Position numbers and translations under genes: made by a program
The notes under the pieces: model-generated
What the model was told of the DNA's origin: nothing
Database searches by the model: none
The model's input: the letters and a program-made list of their open reading frames with translations, nothing else
Part shown: piece by piece, positions 18,529 to 29,020 of the stretch
How the letters are laid out: every line of letters starts with the position of its first letter
Numbering within the stretch: position 1 is the stretch's first letter
Source of the DNA: Kangiella taiwanensis
Lineage (GTDB): Bacteria > Pseudomonadota > Gammaproteobacteria > Enterobacterales > Kangiellaceae
NCBI RefSeq assembly: GCF_020005165.1
Contig: NZ_JAHCLT010000001.1
Coordinates: 806,001 to 870,000 of the forward strand
Direction of reading: 5' to 3'
Length of the DNA: 64,000 nucleotides

Positions 18529-18730
18529 ATTGAATTCCTTAGTAGAGATTCCTTAATGATAGAGAATTATGGTGATCTTGCAAGTAACGGGTTTATTGGG
18601 TTCAACCCGATTGGGCTTCCTTCGTAACTGAGGACTAGTACCTTATACGTTCTGATTTTAAACTCAGGCTTTCCGCAAGAAAATGTTTTTGAGTCACATT
18701 GTATGGTCCCATGATTTTAGAGTAGGCAAT
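18529..18730. other. Intergenic region upstream of the MscS-type gene
   Basis: About 200 bp without a plausible ORF. It contains a small GGGTTCAACCC palindrome near 18598 and presumably the promoter of the channel gene. Nothing else is recognised. Confidence 0.4.
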
Positions 18731-18757
18731 AAAAAAGGGCGCTTGAAAGCGCCCTTT
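18731..18757 (-). terminator. Intrinsic terminator of the phosphate porin gene
   Basis: A 9-bp stem (18734-18742 with 18749-18757) is followed on the minus strand by six T residues, 23 nt past the porin stop. Confidence 0.9.
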
Positions 18758-18779
18758 GATATCTAAGAACTAAAGAATT

Positions 18780-19907
18780 TTAGAATACGTATTGGAAACG
18801 TACTGCGATAGCGTTGCCGTCTTTATTAACGCCACCTTCAGTCATGTCACCCATCACGTAGTTAACGCCAACACGTACAGCTTTGCTTGCGTAGTAGTTT
18901 AAGCCTAGTGTCACAGCGTCAGCTTCGTCTGAACCTGGCTCGTATTGGCTGAAACGACCAAACATTTCCCAAGCACCGTTTTCGCCTTTAGGTGATACGC
19001 GCTTGAATTTACCTTTGCTGTATGGACGAGACTCACCAGTTAATACGTAACCGAATTGTGCGTAGTAACCTGAGATGTCAGTATCAGCGTTGAAACCGCC
19101 GTCTACTTCTGCGTCGAAGAATTCAGCTTGTGCGTGGAAAGGACCAGCAGCATAAGCAACTTCGAAGTTGTAAGCTGTAATGCTTTCACCAACGATACTA
19201 CTTGAACCTACTTTTTCGTCAGCAGTGTGGATTTCTAGACGCTGGTCAGCATCACCATATTCGTTACCTGCTAAACGGCTTTGGCGGAAACCTGCACCGA
19301 AGTGTAATACTTGGTTTTTTGTCACTACTGGAGCGAACGTCATACGGCCTGTAACGCCAGTAGCAATGTTGCCACCTTCGTCACCGTGGTCATACAAGCC
19401 AACCATCCAAGTGAACTCATCGCTGAATGAACCTAACGACGCACCGTAGTTTTTGCCTGGAGCCAATGCGTTAGTGATCATTGTGCGCTCGATAGCAGTG
19501 ATGTCTTTAGAAGACGTTTGCTCTTCAAGGCCAAAAGGCTCTTTGTGCTTACCAAGAACTAGCTCAAGGTCATCCCAACCGTTGTATTGGATGTAAGCGT
19601 CGCTTAAAGCTGTGTCGCCATCATCTTTAAAGTCGCCCTGTACTTTTGCTTCCCAGTTGCCGAACTCACCGCTCACGTAGATACGCGCACGACGTAGTTC
19701 TGAGTCAGAGCCAGAACCTGTGTTGCCTGTAAATGCTTCATCATCGAACCAGTCGATGTCATACATTAAACGACCGCCAACTTTAATGCTTACGTCGTCA
19801 GTCTTGAATTTTGCGCCGCCGCCAGCTTTAGCCTTTACTTCGCTTTCTGCGAAAGCTGGAGTAGAGATTACAGCTGCTACTGCTACTGCTAATAATTTTA
19901 ATTTCAT
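18780..19907 (-). CDS. Phosphate-selective porin (OprO/OprP family)
   Basis: A 375-residue outer-membrane porin from ATG 19907; GGAG lies 6 nt upstream, so the earlier TTG and ATG in frame are less likely. The signal peptide ends AFA. Conserved OprO/P features include VGGRLMYDIDWFDD and SELRRARIYVSGEFGNWEAK near residues 45-90, and the protein ends in a C-terminal Phe as outer-membrane barrels do. It should form a trimeric anion or phosphate channel. A near-perfect Pho box lies 60 nt upstream, and the divergent genes encode the Pst system. Confidence 0.9.
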   Translation of the reverse strand: MKLKLLAVAVAAVISTPAFAESEVKAKAGGGAKFKTDDVSIKVGGRLMYDIDWFDDEAFTGNTGSGSDSELRRARIYVSGEFGNWEAKVQGDFKDDGDTALSDAYIQYNGWDDLELVLGKHKEPFGLEEQTSSKDITAIERTMITNALAPGKNYGASLGSFSDEFTWMVGLYDHGDEGGNIATGVTGRMTFAPVVTKNQVLHFGAGFRQSRLAGNEYGDADQRLEIHTADEKVGSSSIVGESITAYNFEVAYAAGPFHAQAEFFDAEVDGGFNADTDISGYYAQFGYVLTGESRPYSKGKFKRVSPKGENGAWEMFGRFSQYEPGSDEADAVTLGLNYYASKAVRVGVNYVMGDMTEGGVNKDGNAIAVRFQYVF

Positions 19908-19950
19908 TGTCATCTCCAAAAAAAGAGGGTTTTATTAAAAGACGGTGTGA

Positions 19951-19984
19951 ATTCTACGGTTAATTTATGACAGTTACATGACAG
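19951..19984 (-). promoter_or_regulatory. Pho box and -10 of the porin gene
   Basis: On the minus strand CTGTCAT-GTAA-CTGTCAT (19984-19967) gives two exact 7-nt PhoB half-sites with a 4-nt spacer. A TAGAAT -10 (19956-19951) follows after 10 nt, the normal PHO promoter geometry. Confidence 0.88.
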
Positions 19985-20064
19985 AAACGCTAAGGGTTTG
20001 TGAAACAGGTAATATTACAGAAACTTTATCCTATATTATGAATCATCAATAGCTTATAGCATGG

Positions 20065-20128
20065 CTGTCATAATTCTAGGCTAATATTACTAAGGTTTAA
20101 CAATAGTGTCACATTCCTTTCTTATAAT
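20065..20128 (+). promoter_or_regulatory. Probable Pho-regulated promoter of the pst operon
   Basis: GTTTAAC-AATA-GTGTCAC at 20095-20112 has one good and one degenerate half-site. It is followed 10 nt later by a consensus TATAAT (20123-20128). A further exact half-site, CTGTCAT, is at 20065-20071. Confidence 0.65.
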
Positions 20129-20156
20129 CTGCGCATGATTCTAGAATTGGTTTGCC

Positions 20157-22400
20157 ATGAGTACCTCGATAAAAGACACCACGCGTAAGCTGTTAGACCA
20201 GCAAACGCAAAGTGGTAAGCATAAAAGGCGCAAGATAAACGACCTGCTGGCTCGTTATGGTATCGCTTTTGGCGGTATGTCAGTGATTGTTGCCGTTGTT
20301 CTTATCTGTTTTTACCTATTATGGGTGGTTTTGCCGATATTTAAGCCTGCTTCTGTGGAGTTAGAGAAGGATTACTCTTGGTCACAGCAGCAATTATTAC
20401 ACTTGGAAGTCGAAGAATATGGTGAAATTGCTTTTGGAGTAGGGCCCAGTGGAGAATTGCGGTTTACGGATATCGACAATAACGATGAAATTGCCGCTTT
20501 TGAGTTACCCCAGCAGCAAAATACTACCGCAATCGCACAACTTGATCTGAAAGGCATGATGGCGGTCGCCTACGCGGATGGCAGTATTCAGTTGTTTCAA
20601 CATGATTATGCCATTAGCTACCCTAACAACAAGCGTAAGTTAACACCTCAAGTGTTATACCCGTTTGGTGAAGATGCCCTGTCTTTTGCTCAGTCTGAAG
20701 TAACGCTTCTAAACGGTAAGCTATGGGAAGATGGCTTATTGTTGGCGGGGCTGACAGAAAATAATCAAGTTATTACTAAGCAGTATTATGTTGAGCAGTC
20801 ATTCCTTGGCGAAGGTTTAGAGCTTGATGAAGCGAATAGCGGAATGATTCAACTTGGCTTTGAGCCAAAGTATCTCTTGGCGACTCAAGGTCCCGACTGG
20901 TTGTATGCCATTGGCAAACAAGGCCAAATGAGCGCTTACCGTTTCGAAAGCGGCGAGTGGGCTTTACAAGAAACCAAGCAACTAACAGAAAGCGGTGTTG
21001 AGGTAACTCAGGCGAACTTTCTATTAGGACAAGTATCGTTAATGATCGGAGACTCCAGCGGTGTCGTCAGCCAATGGTTTCAGGTGCAACAAGACGGTGA
21101 CGAAAGTACGCTGACTAAAATCCGTGACTTTAAGTTGGCCGATAGCGACATTACACACATTGTTCCAGAAGTTCGTCGCAAAGGTTTTATCGCCAGTGAT
21201 AGCAAAGGCCAGGTCGGTGTGTTCTACACAACGTCAGAGCGCCTTCTAGAGGATTTTAGTTTTGGCCAGCCAGTACAAGCGCTAGCGATTAACTCTAGAA
21301 GTAATAAGCTACTGGTTGTAGGTGAGAACAATCAAGCGAGCACTTTCTTTGTTGAAAATGAGCACCCTGAGATTTCATGGTCATCGCTGTGGAATGAAGT
21401 CTTCTATGAAGGGTATAAGGAACCAACCTTCACTTGGCAATCGTCAGCGTCAACCAATGACTATGAGCCTAAGTTCTCTCTTGTGCCATTAAGTTTTGGT
21501 ACCTTAAAGGCAGCTTTCTACGCTATGTTATTCGCGGTACCGCTGGCTATTTTCGGTGCTATCTTCACCGCCTATTTTATGGCACCTAAGATGCGTTCCA
21601 TGGTCAAGCCTACGGTTGAGATTATGGAAGCCCTGCCAACGGTTATTTTGGGTTTCTTAGCTGGTTTATGGTTAGCTCCTATTATCGAGGAAACGTTAGT
21701 CGGGTTCTTACTTACCATTATTTTGTTACCTGTCTTTACGGTACTTTTTGGTTTAGCTTGGAATAAAGCTCCTGATGTTATAAAGCATAAGGTCCCTGAT
21801 GGCTGGCAAGCGGCGCTATTATTGCCAGTGATAGTTCTTGGCACTGTTTTTGCGTTCTGGGTTGGTGAGCCAGTAGAAGCTTGGTTATTTAACGGTGACA
21901 TGCCGCGTTGGTTAGATGACCATGGCATGAACTATGACCAACGTAACTCTCTGGTTGTGGGCTTAGCGATGGGCTTTGCTGTGATTCCAACGATTTTCTC
22001 TATCACTGAAGACGCTATCTTTAGTGTGCCGAAGCACTTAACAAACGGTTCGTTAGCGTTAGGGGCAAGTCAGTGGCAAACATTAACGCGCGTCGTATTG
22101 CCAACAGCGAGCCCAGGTATTTTCTCGGCGCTGATGATTGGTCTAGGTCGTGCAGTGGGTGAAACCATGATCGTACTGATGGCGACAGGTAATACGCCAG
22201 TGATGGATATGAACATCTTCGAAGGTATGCGTACGCTGTCCGCTAACATTGCAGTTGAGATGCCTGAGTCTGAGGTGGGAAGTTCACACTATCGCGTGCT
22301 GTTCTTAGCAGCATTTGTATTGTTCTTATTCACCTTCGCATTCAACACGATTGCGGAAGTGGTTCGCCAACGTTTACGTAATAAATACGGTTCACTGTAG
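20157..22400 (+). CDS. pstC: Phosphate ABC transporter permease PstC (large form)
   Basis: A 747-residue permease, much longer than E. coli PstC (319). A first TM at about 40-62 is followed by a periplasmic domain of about 370 residues with beta-propeller-like strands, then the permease core from about 440 (LSFGTLKAAFYAMLFAVPLAI) with the EAA-type loop GASQWQTLTRVVLPTASPGI. The enlarged periplasmic insert is seen in marine gammaproteobacterial Pst systems. It forms the inner-membrane channel with PstA for high-affinity phosphate uptake. pstA starts 12 nt downstream. Confidence 0.93.
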   Translation: MSTSIKDTTRKLLDQQTQSGKHKRRKINDLLARYGIAFGGMSVIVAVVLICFYLLWVVLPIFKPASVELEKDYSWSQQQLLHLEVEEYGEIAFGVGPSGELRFTDIDNNDEIAAFELPQQQNTTAIAQLDLKGMMAVAYADGSIQLFQHDYAISYPNNKRKLTPQVLYPFGEDALSFAQSEVTLLNGKLWEDGLLLAGLTENNQVITKQYYVEQSFLGEGLELDEANSGMIQLGFEPKYLLATQGPDWLYAIGKQGQMSAYRFESGEWALQETKQLTESGVEVTQANFLLGQVSLMIGDSSGVVSQWFQVQQDGDESTLTKIRDFKLADSDITHIVPEVRRKGFIASDSKGQVGVFYTTSERLLEDFSFGQPVQALAINSRSNKLLVVGENNQASTFFVENEHPEISWSSLWNEVFYEGYKEPTFTWQSSASTNDYEPKFSLVPLSFGTLKAAFYAMLFAVPLAIFGAIFTAYFMAPKMRSMVKPTVEIMEALPTVILGFLAGLWLAPIIEETLVGFLLTIILLPVFTVLFGLAWNKAPDVIKHKVPDGWQAALLLPVIVLGTVFAFWVGEPVEAWLFNGDMPRWLDDHGMNYDQRNSLVVGLAMGFAVIPTIFSITEDAIFSVPKHLTNGSLALGASQWQTLTRVVLPTASPGIFSALMIGLGRAVGETMIVLMATGNTPVMDMNIFEGMRTLSANIAVEMPESEVGSSHYRVLFLAAFVLFLFTFAFNTIAEVVRQRLRNKYGSL

Positions 22401-22412
22401 GAGGAATGGACG

Positions 22413-24020
22413 ATGAGTAAAAAATTCTTTAACAGTGGACAACACTGGGTTTGGTTAAACGCTGGAGCCATCAGTATCTCTATCATCATGGTAGTGGGCT
22501 TGTTGCTATTAATCGCTGTTCGTGGCTTGAGTCACTTCTGGCCAGCTGAGGTAAAAACCTTTGATGTTGTACAAGGTGAGGAAGTCATCCAAGTGATGGG
22601 TGAAATCCATAACACCGAAGATGACATTCAAAATGGTGTTGAGCGACAACAGTACCTGATTAAGACGGGTAATCGTGATGTTTATGGCCTAGACTTTAAG
22701 TGGCTAGATGTTAAAAACATCGAAGATACCAAGGTTAATGACGATGTGATTGTTGTTGAGCGTCGTGAATGGGGCAATCTGTATGGTTTCTTATCGTCAG
22801 TGACAAAAGACGGCACTATTTATAGAGAAGACCCTCAGGCTTTGCAGGATATTATTGAGCGAGCTTTAGACATTCATGGCGAAATTCGTGATATTGAAAC
22901 AGGTGATATCGGTGCCATTAACTATGCGATGGAGCAGCTTCGCTTAGAACAGCGTGTATTGGAGTTAGATGGTGAGCTGACGGACGAAGCCCAAGCAGAA
23001 CTTGATAAACGTAGGGCTGAGTTGCAAGAGGAATTTCTGAGTTATCAAGAGCAGCTGCAAATTCTGTATACCGACATTAAGCGAGACACTGCTGAGTTTA
23101 CGTTGATCGGTGGTGAAAAAATCACTTTAACCGCGGGTAATATTGTTCGAGCGTTCCAACCAAACCAAATGGGTTTTTGGTCAAAGCTCGGTCACTACTT
23201 CTCTAAAATTGGCGAGTTTATTTTTGATGAGCCACGAGAAGCCAATACCGAGGGTGGTGTTTTTCCGGCGATTTTCGGTACGGTATTGATGGTACTGTTG
23301 ATGTCGGTTGTGGTGACTCCGCTAGGTGTTGTAGCTGCAGTTTATATGCGTGAATACGCGAAGCAAGGACCTTTAACGCGCACTATTCGTATCGCGGTCA
23401 ATAACTTGGCGGGTGTGCCGTCGATTGTATACGGTGTGTTTGGTTTAGGTTTCTTCGTTTACTTCTTAGGCGGGTCGATTGATGAGCTGTTCTACCCAGA
23501 AGTTAGTCCTTCCCCCATGTTTGGTACACCAGGATTGATTTGGGCATCTTTGACGCTGGCGCTATTAACCCTACCAGTTGTTATCGTGTCAACCGAAGAA
23601 GGTTTAGCTCGAATTCCTAAGTCGATTCGCGAAGGGAGTTTAGCGTTAGGTGCGACCAAGTTTGAAACTTTGCGTAAAACGGTATTGCCTATGGCTAGCC
23701 CAGCGATGATGACGGGTTTGATTCTTGCGGTAGCACGAGCTGCGGGTGAGGTCGCTCCGTTGATGCTGGTGGGCGTGGTCAAACTGGCGCCGACATTGCC
23801 GCTGGATGGTAATGCACCATTCTTGCACCTAGAGCGTAAGTTTATGCACCTTGGCTTCCACATTTATGATGTAGGCTTCCAGAGCCCGAACGTTGAAGCG
23901 GCACGCCCGTTGGTTTATGCCACAGCATTATTGTTGGTATTGATCATTATCCTATTGAATATTGCGGCAATCAAAATCCGTAATAACCTGCGCGAAAAAT
24001 ATAAGTCGCTTGAGCAGTAA
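22413..24020 (+). CDS. pstA: Phosphate ABC transporter permease PstA (large form)
   Basis: A 535-residue PstA, compared with 296 in E. coli. After an N-terminal TM (about 18-38) there is a periplasmic insert of about 220 residues, highly charged and partly coiled coil (the segment around [20 protein letters not shown]). The permease core from about 283 ends in the EAA loop [20 protein letters not shown]. It pairs with PstC. AGGAGGAA-type Shine-Dalgarno sequence precedes ATG 22413. Confidence 0.94.
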   Translation: MSKKFFNSGQHWVWLNAGAISISIIMVVGLLLLIAVRGLSHFWPAEVKTFDVVQGEEVIQVMGEIHNTEDDIQNGVERQQYLIKTGNRDVYGLDFKWLDVKNIEDTKVNDDVIVVERREWGNLYGFLSSVTKDGTIYREDPQALQDIIERALDIHGEIRDIETGDIGAINYAMEQLRLEQRVLELDGELTDEAQAELDKRRAELQEEFLSYQEQLQILYTDIKRDTAEFTLIGGEKITLTAGNIVRAFQPNQMGFWSKLGHYFSKIGEFIFDEPREANTEGGVFPAIFGTVLMVLLMSVVVTPLGVVAAVYMREYAKQGPLTRTIRIAVNNLAGVPSIVYGVFGLGFFVYFLGGSIDELFYPEVSPSPMFGTPGLIWASLTLALLTLPVVIVSTEEGLARIPKSIREGSLALGATKFETLRKTVLPMASPAMMTGLILAVARAAGEVAPLMLVGVVKLAPTLPLDGNAPFLHLERKFMHLGFHIYDVGFQSPNVEAARPLVYATALLLVLIIILLNIAAIKIRNNLREKYKSLEQ

Positions 24021-24043
24021 AGAATTCCATCGAGGTAATTGAA

Positions 24044-24847
24044 ATGACACAAGTATTGGAAGAAAAGACAATCGAACAGCACCTAGCAGATGAAAAGATT
24101 GCTATAGAGGTTGAAAAACTCAATTTGTTCTATGGTCAGAAGCAAGCGCTTTATGATATTGACATGAAAATACCTGAGAAAAAGGTGACTGCATTTATCG
24201 GTCCTTCAGGTTGTGGTAAGTCAACATTATTGCGTTGTTTTAACCGAATGAATGATTTAGTGGATATTGCTAGAGTCGCTGGTGATATCAATATTCATGG
24301 CAATAATATTAATCGTCCTGGGGTGGATGTTGCAGAATTACGCCGTAATGTGGGTATGGTTTTCCAAAAACCAAACCCATTCCCAAAGTCGATTTATGAG
24401 AACATTGCTTACGGTTTGCGTTTGCAAGGAATTAATAAGCGCCGCGTGTTAGATGAAGTGGTTGAGTGGGCGCTAAAAGGTGCGGCATTGTGGGACGAGG
24501 TGAAAGACCGTTTACACGAAAATGCATTGGGTATGTCGGGTGGTCAGCAGCAGCGTTTATGTATTGCTCGTGCTATCGCGGTACAACCAGAAGTTTTGTT
24601 ACTGGATGAGCCAGCGTCGGCACTTGATCCAATCTCAACATTGAAGATTGAAGAGTTAATTCATGAATTAAAAAATGATTATACGATCGTCATCGTAACG
24701 CATAACATGCAACAAGCGGCACGTGTTTCTGATTACACAGCATTCATGTACATGGGTGATATGGTAGAGTTTGATCAAACGGATACGATTTTTACTAACC
24801 CATCGCAGAAGAAAACCGAAGACTATATTACTGGTCGATACGGTTAA
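24044..24847 (+). CDS. pstB: Phosphate ABC transporter ATPase PstB
   Basis: A 267-residue ATPase with Walker [10 protein letters not shown] (about residues 49-57), the PstB-specific NRMNDLV region, signature MSGGQQQRL, Walker [14 protein letters not shown] and the H-loop [13 protein letters not shown]. It energises phosphate import through PstCA and, with PhoU, conveys transport status to PhoR. Spacing to pstA (23 nt) and phoU (23 nt) indicates one operon. Confidence 0.97.
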   Translation: MTQVLEEKTIEQHLADEKIAIEVEKLNLFYGQKQALYDIDMKIPEKKVTAFIGPSGCGKSTLLRCFNRMNDLVDIARVAGDINIHGNNINRPGVDVAELRRNVGMVFQKPNPFPKSIYENIAYGLRLQGINKRRVLDEVVEWALKGAALWDEVKDRLHENALGMSGGQQQRLCIARAIAVQPEVLLLDEPASALDPISTLKIEELIHELKNDYTIVIVTHNMQQAARVSDYTAFMYMGDMVEFDQTDTIFTNPSQKKTEDYITGRYG

Positions 24848-24870
24848 TCTATTTAAACTTGAGGTAACGA

Positions 24871-25605
24871 ATGATGGATACTGAAAACTTAGGGCAACAT
24901 ATTTCTAAGCAGTTTAACCAAGACTTGGAAAATATTCGTGAAGAAGTTTTGGCGATGGGTGGCTTGGTTGAAGAGCAACTGACTAAAGCATTAGAAGCTT
25001 TAAATCAACATGACGTTGATTTAGCCAATGAAGTGATCGATAACGATGACAAAGTTAATGACTTTGAAATTAATATTGATGAAGCCTGCGTAAAAATTTT
25101 AGCGAAACGCCAACCAGCGGCTAGCGATTTGCGCTTGGTTTCGACCGTTCTAAAAACGATTACGGATTTAGAGCGCATTGGTGATGAAGCAGAAAAAATT
25201 GCACGCATGGCGGTTGATATTGCAGAGACTAAAGAAAAATCACCGCTTAATGGTAAGTTACATTATGGTGCCTTGCAGCATTTAGGTAGCCTAGTTAAAA
25301 CTATGCTACACGAAGCGCTGGATTCATTCGCTCGAATGGATACAGAGTCAGCTGTAAAGGTCGCTAAAAAAGATAAAAAAGCGGACGATGAGTATGATGC
25401 CATTTCGCGTCAGCTCATGACTTATATGATGGAAGAACCACGTAGCATTTCACAGGTTTTAGATTTCTTGTGGGCGGCACGTGCATTGGAGCGTATTGGT
25501 GATCATGCTCACAATATATGTGAGTACATTGTGTATTTGGTTCAAGGTCAAGATGTTAGGCATTTGACTTGGGATGAAATACATAGGCTGGTAAAAAAAC
25601 GGTAG
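24871..25605 (+). CDS. phoU: Phosphate signalling protein PhoU
   Basis: A 244-residue all-helical protein built of two PhoU repeats. The metal-binding motif of each repeat is visible (for example VIDNDDKVNDFEINID and later KADDEYDAISRQL, with ERIGDEAEKIA and ERIGDHAHNI). PhoU represses PhoR kinase activity when phosphate is plentiful and restrains Pst transport. GAGGTAACG precedes the start. It sits directly between pstB and phoB. Confidence 0.96.
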   Translation: MMDTENLGQHISKQFNQDLENIREEVLAMGGLVEEQLTKALEALNQHDVDLANEVIDNDDKVNDFEINIDEACVKILAKRQPAASDLRLVSTVLKTITDLERIGDEAEKIARMAVDIAETKEKSPLNGKLHYGALQHLGSLVKTMLHEALDSFARMDTESAVKVAKKDKKADDEYDAISRQLMTYMMEEPRSISQVLDFLWAARALERIGDHAHNICEYIVYLVQGQDVRHLTWDEIHRLVKKR

Positions 25606-25665
25606 TCGCTGGTAATGGCGAGGAACTAAAGCTATTATCCGTGTAAAAAGGAGTCTATTAAATTA

Positions 25666-26358
25666 ATGAGTGCCAATATTCTCATCTTAGAAGATGAACG
25701 CGATATTCGCGAAATGCTAGCGTTTTGTATGTCGCAAGCGGGTTATGAGGTTGAGCAGGCTGCGACAGCTGAGCGCGTATTTGGGTTGATTAAAGAAGGG
25801 TATAAACCTGATTTGTTTCTCGTTGACTGGATGTTGCCAGGAGCGTCTGGTATTGAGTTGACGAAGAAGTTGAAAAAAGATCCAGATATGCAGTCGGTTC
25901 CTGTCATTATGCTAACCGCTCGTGGCGAAGAAGATGATAGAGTTCAAGGGCTAGAAGTTGGAGCAGATGATTACGTCGTTAAGCCGTTTTCGCCACGTGA
26001 ACTCCTTGCTCGTGTACAAGCAGTATTACGTCGTAGTGGTCTAGCTACACAGGCAAGTGAGCAGCTGTCTCATGGCTCAATTCAAATTGATACCGCAAGT
26101 CATCGCGTACTGATCAATGGTTCAGAGGTTCATCTGGGACCAACAGAGTATAAAATACTGCATTTCTTTATGAGTAACCCAGAGCGCGTATTTTCACGTG
26201 GCCAGTTGCTAGATTCCGTTTGGGGACAGCAAGTGGTGGTAGAAGAGAGAACAGTGGATGTTCATATTCGACGTTTGCGTAAGGCGCTAGCTGAATACCA
26301 AGTCGAAAACTATGTCCAAACAGTTCGAGGTTCTGGTTACCGATTTTCAAGTAAATAA
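25666..26358 (+). CDS. phoB: Phosphate regulon response regulator PhoB
   Basis: A 230-residue OmpR-class regulator. The receiver domain (1-120) has the acidic pocket ED/DE at 9-11, phospho-acceptor Asp54 in LVDWMLPG and Lys near 107 (VVKPFSPREL). The winged-helix domain (about 128-228) ends in VQTVRGSGYRF. PhoB-P binds Pho boxes such as those found upstream of the porin, pstC and pstS genes here. AAAAAGGAG precedes ATG 25666. Confidence 0.97.
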   Translation: MSANILILEDERDIREMLAFCMSQAGYEVEQAATAERVFGLIKEGYKPDLFLVDWMLPGASGIELTKKLKKDPDMQSVPVIMLTARGEEDDRVQGLEVGADDYVVKPFSPRELLARVQAVLRRSGLATQASEQLSHGSIQIDTASHRVLINGSEVHLGPTEYKILHFFMSNPERVFSRGQLLDSVWGQQVVVEERTVDVHIRRLRKALAEYQVENYVQTVRGSGYRFSSK

Positions 26359-26369
26359 GGCATTTGCCC

Positions 26370-27665
26370 ATGTGGACTAACCGTTTTTGGCAGGCAGAAT
26401 TTTGGACACTAGCCTTTATTATCGTGGTTATGGGCTTGATTGGATCATTATTCGATCGAGCCGCTGCATGTATCGCGGTGATTATTTTTGCCTATTTGGT
26501 TTGGAATTTAGTTCAGCTTTCAAGGTTGTACAAATGGTTAGTCAAGTCTCGCTCTTTATATCCACCGTCTGCTCCAGGGATTTGGGGCGAGATTTTCAAT
26601 CACCTTTATGTGCTGCAGCGAAAAAATCGCAAAGAACTAAAAAAGCTCAAAGGCATTATTTCTGAGTTTAGAGCGTCCACTTCTGCACTTCGTGAAGGAG
26701 CTTTGATTATTAGTAATCAAGGTGAGATCCGCTGGTTCAACAAAGCTTCAGAAAAACTCCTAGGCCTAAAAGCCAGTACCGATATTGGTCAGCGTTTGTT
26801 TAACCTGTTACGTCATCCCAGTTTTATTGAATATGAGCAAGCGCGTGATTATGAAAAGCCACTTACAATACATTCACCCGCAGATGAAAGTTTAATTCTG
26901 AATATTCATATCACGCCTTACAACAATGATCAGCGTTTGGTGATGATTCGTGATGTGACCGAGCGTTATCGTCTAGAGCGAGTGCGGCAAGATTTCGTCG
27001 CTAACGTCTCGCATGAACTTCGTACGCCATTGACCGTAATCAATGGTTACTTAGAAATGCTGGACCCAGACATGTACCCTGAGCTGTCAAAGGTTGAGAA
27101 GCCGTTACAGATGATGCGTCAACAAGCCTTAAATATGGGACACTTGGTCGATGACCTGTTGTTATTGTCTAGGCTTGATGCTAAAGAACCTTCGATAGGC
27201 GGTAAGCCACAACTGATTGATATCAATATCATGTTAGACAGTATTTGTGCTGAGGCGAGGGTGCTGAGTGGTGAGAAAGAACAAACCATTTTGTTCCACT
27301 CTCACAGCAATGCGACTCTTACCGGTTCTGAAAAGCAGTTACGCAGTGCTTTTTCTAACTTGGTGTTTAATGCTGTTCGATATACGCAAAAAGAGGGGCG
27401 TATTGATATTTTCTGGAAGGAAACCGATGAGCATCTTGTGATGACTGTAAAAGATAACGGTCCAGGCATCGAGCAGGAACATATTCCGCGACTGACGGAG
27501 CGCTTCTATCGGGTTGATTCTGGTCGTAACCGTTCGCAAGGTGGTACGGGGTTAGGCCTCGCTATCGTCAAGCATGTACTAGAAATGCATGACGGCTATC
27601 TGGATGTTGATAGCACGGTAGGGAAAGGTAGTGAGTTCAGTTGTTGCTTCCCCAAATCGTCATAA
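26370..27665 (+). CDS. phoR: Phosphate regulon sensor kinase PhoR
   Basis: The start chosen is ATG 26370, 9 nt after AAGG, rather than TTG 26364; this gives 431 residues, the E. coli length. Two N-terminal TM helices are followed by a short charged linker, a PAS domain (about 95-200, REGALIISNQGEIRWFN), the H-box FVANVSHELRTPLTVING and the ATPase motifs N (NLVFNAVRYT), G1 (DNGPGI) and G2 (GTGLGLAI). It phosphorylates PhoB when phosphate is low. It is 11 nt downstream of phoB. Confidence 0.96.
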   Translation: MWTNRFWQAEFWTLAFIIVVMGLIGSLFDRAAACIAVIIFAYLVWNLVQLSRLYKWLVKSRSLYPPSAPGIWGEIFNHLYVLQRKNRKELKKLKGIISEFRASTSALREGALIISNQGEIRWFNKASEKLLGLKASTDIGQRLFNLLRHPSFIEYEQARDYEKPLTIHSPADESLILNIHITPYNNDQRLVMIRDVTERYRLERVRQDFVANVSHELRTPLTVINGYLEMLDPDMYPELSKVEKPLQMMRQQALNMGHLVDDLLLLSRLDAKEPSIGGKPQLIDINIMLDSICAEARVLSGEKEQTILFHSHSNATLTGSEKQLRSAFSNLVFNAVRYTQKEGRIDIFWKETDEHLVMTVKDNGPGIEQEHIPRLTERFYRVDSGRNRSQGGTGLGLAIVKHVLEMHDGYLDVDSTVGKGSEFSCCFPKSS

Positions 27666-27847
27666 TTTGCTTGATTACAACTTGAGCTTGCTAAGTAGCT
27701 TGGCCTGTCATAGACGTTGTTTCTTGTCTTTTATGACACTGTAGAACATTCTGGGTAGACATAACCTCAAGAATTTAAGTGTTTGATATTTATACCTTTA
27801 ATTCGATACTTAAATCATTTCAGCTATTCTCTTAAAGCAAAAACGAC

Positions 27848-27892
27848 TTGTCATAAAAGCGTCATATTGCAGTCACAAGGCTTTAACATTCT
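27848..27892 (+). promoter_or_regulatory. Three-half-site Pho box of pstS
   Basis: TTGTCAT-AAAA-GCGTCAT-ATTG-CAGTCAC (27848-27876) has three direct repeats at 11-bp spacing. A weak -10, CATTCT (27887-27892), follows after 10 nt. The weak -10 fits PhoB-dependent activation. Confidence 0.85.
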
Positions 27893-27941
27893 AGCACCAT
27901 AATGACAGCGTCTGTTAATCATACTCACTTGGAGAATTCTA

Positions 27942-28904
27942 ATGAATTTGTTCAAAAAAGTTGCCCTAGCGGCAGCAGTTTCAACATTCTCGCTAGGCGC
28001 GTTCGCTGAAGCGAAAGTTGATCAAAACTTACCAACTTATAAAAAAACAAGCGGTATTTCTGGTAATCTTTCTAGCGTAGGTTCCGATACTCTAGCTAAC
28101 CTGATGACGCTTTGGGCTGAAGAATTTAAACGCCAATACCCAAACGTTAACATTCAAATCCAAGCTGCGGGTTCTTCTACTGCGCCACCAGCATTAACTG
28201 AAGGTACTTCAAACTTCGGTCCAATGAGCCGCATGATGAAGGATAAAGAGCTTGAAGCATTCGAAAAGAAACACGGTTACAAGCCAACGCCAATCGCTGT
28301 TGCTATCGACGCTTTAGCAGTATACGTGCACAAAGATAACCCTATCGAGGGTTTGACGATTTCACAAGTTGACTCAATTTTCTCATCGACTCGTAAATGT
28401 GGCGGCGACAGCGATATTTCTGACTGGAGCGACATGGGTGTTGATGGTTTAGGTGATGTTCAGTTGTATGGTCGTAACTCAGTATCTGGTACTTACGGTT
28501 ACTTCAAGAAGAAAGCATTGTGTAAAGGTGACTTCAAAAACTCTGTAAACGAGCAACCAGGTTCTGCTTCTGTTGTTCAGTCAGTGAGCTTGTCTAAAAA
28601 TGGTATCGGCTACTCAGGTATCGGTTACAAAACGTCAGGCGTTCGTGCTGTACCATTAACAAAGAAAAACGACACTAACTATGTTGAAGCGACTCCTGAG
28701 AATGCTATCTCTGGTGACTACCCACTAGGTCGTCAATTGTTTGTTTACGTTAACAAGCACCCTAACAAGCCTCTATCTCCAATCGAGCTTGAGTTCTTGA
28801 AAATGGTTCTATCTAAAGTGGGTCAAGAAGTTGTTGTAAAAGACGGCTACATTCCACTACCAGCTAAAGTTGCAGAGATGCAATTGAACAAGCTTTCTAA
28901 ATAA
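27942..28904 (+). CDS. pstS: Phosphate-binding protein PstS
   Basis: A 320-residue periplasmic binding protein. The signal peptide ends AFA (about residue 22). Phosphate-ligand segments are visible: [11 protein letters not shown] near residue 46, a TSNFGPMSR segment near 88 and [17 protein letters not shown] near 180. It captures phosphate for PstCAB. It is unusual in lying last in the locus, about 280 bp after phoR, with its own strong Pho box, which would allow higher expression than the transporter genes. GGAG precedes ATG 27942. Confidence 0.96.
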   Translation: MNLFKKVALAAAVSTFSLGAFAEAKVDQNLPTYKKTSGISGNLSSVGSDTLANLMTLWAEEFKRQYPNVNIQIQAAGSSTAPPALTEGTSNFGPMSRMMKDKELEAFEKKHGYKPTPIAVAIDALAVYVHKDNPIEGLTISQVDSIFSSTRKCGGDSDISDWSDMGVDGLGDVQLYGRNSVSGTYGYFKKKALCKGDFKNSVNEQPGSASVVQSVSLSKNGIGYSGIGYKTSGVRAVPLTKKNDTNYVEATPENAISGDYPLGRQLFVYVNKHPNKPLSPIELEFLKMVLSKVGQEVVVKDGYIPLPAKVAEMQLNKLSK

Positions 28905-28935
28905 GTCTAAATTTCTACCTCTTAGAAGCATTTTG

Positions 28936-28967
28936 CCGGCTACCTGAAAAGGTTAGCCGGTTTTTTT
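28936..28967 (+). terminator. Intrinsic terminator after pstS
   Basis: CCGGCTA and TAGCCGG form a stem extended by CCT/AGG with one bulged base, followed by seven T residues. Confidence 0.88.
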
Positions 28968-29020
28968 ATATTTGAACCAGCCTCAGCTACAATACGTGTA
29001 TTCTTAGTCAAGAGAAGCCA

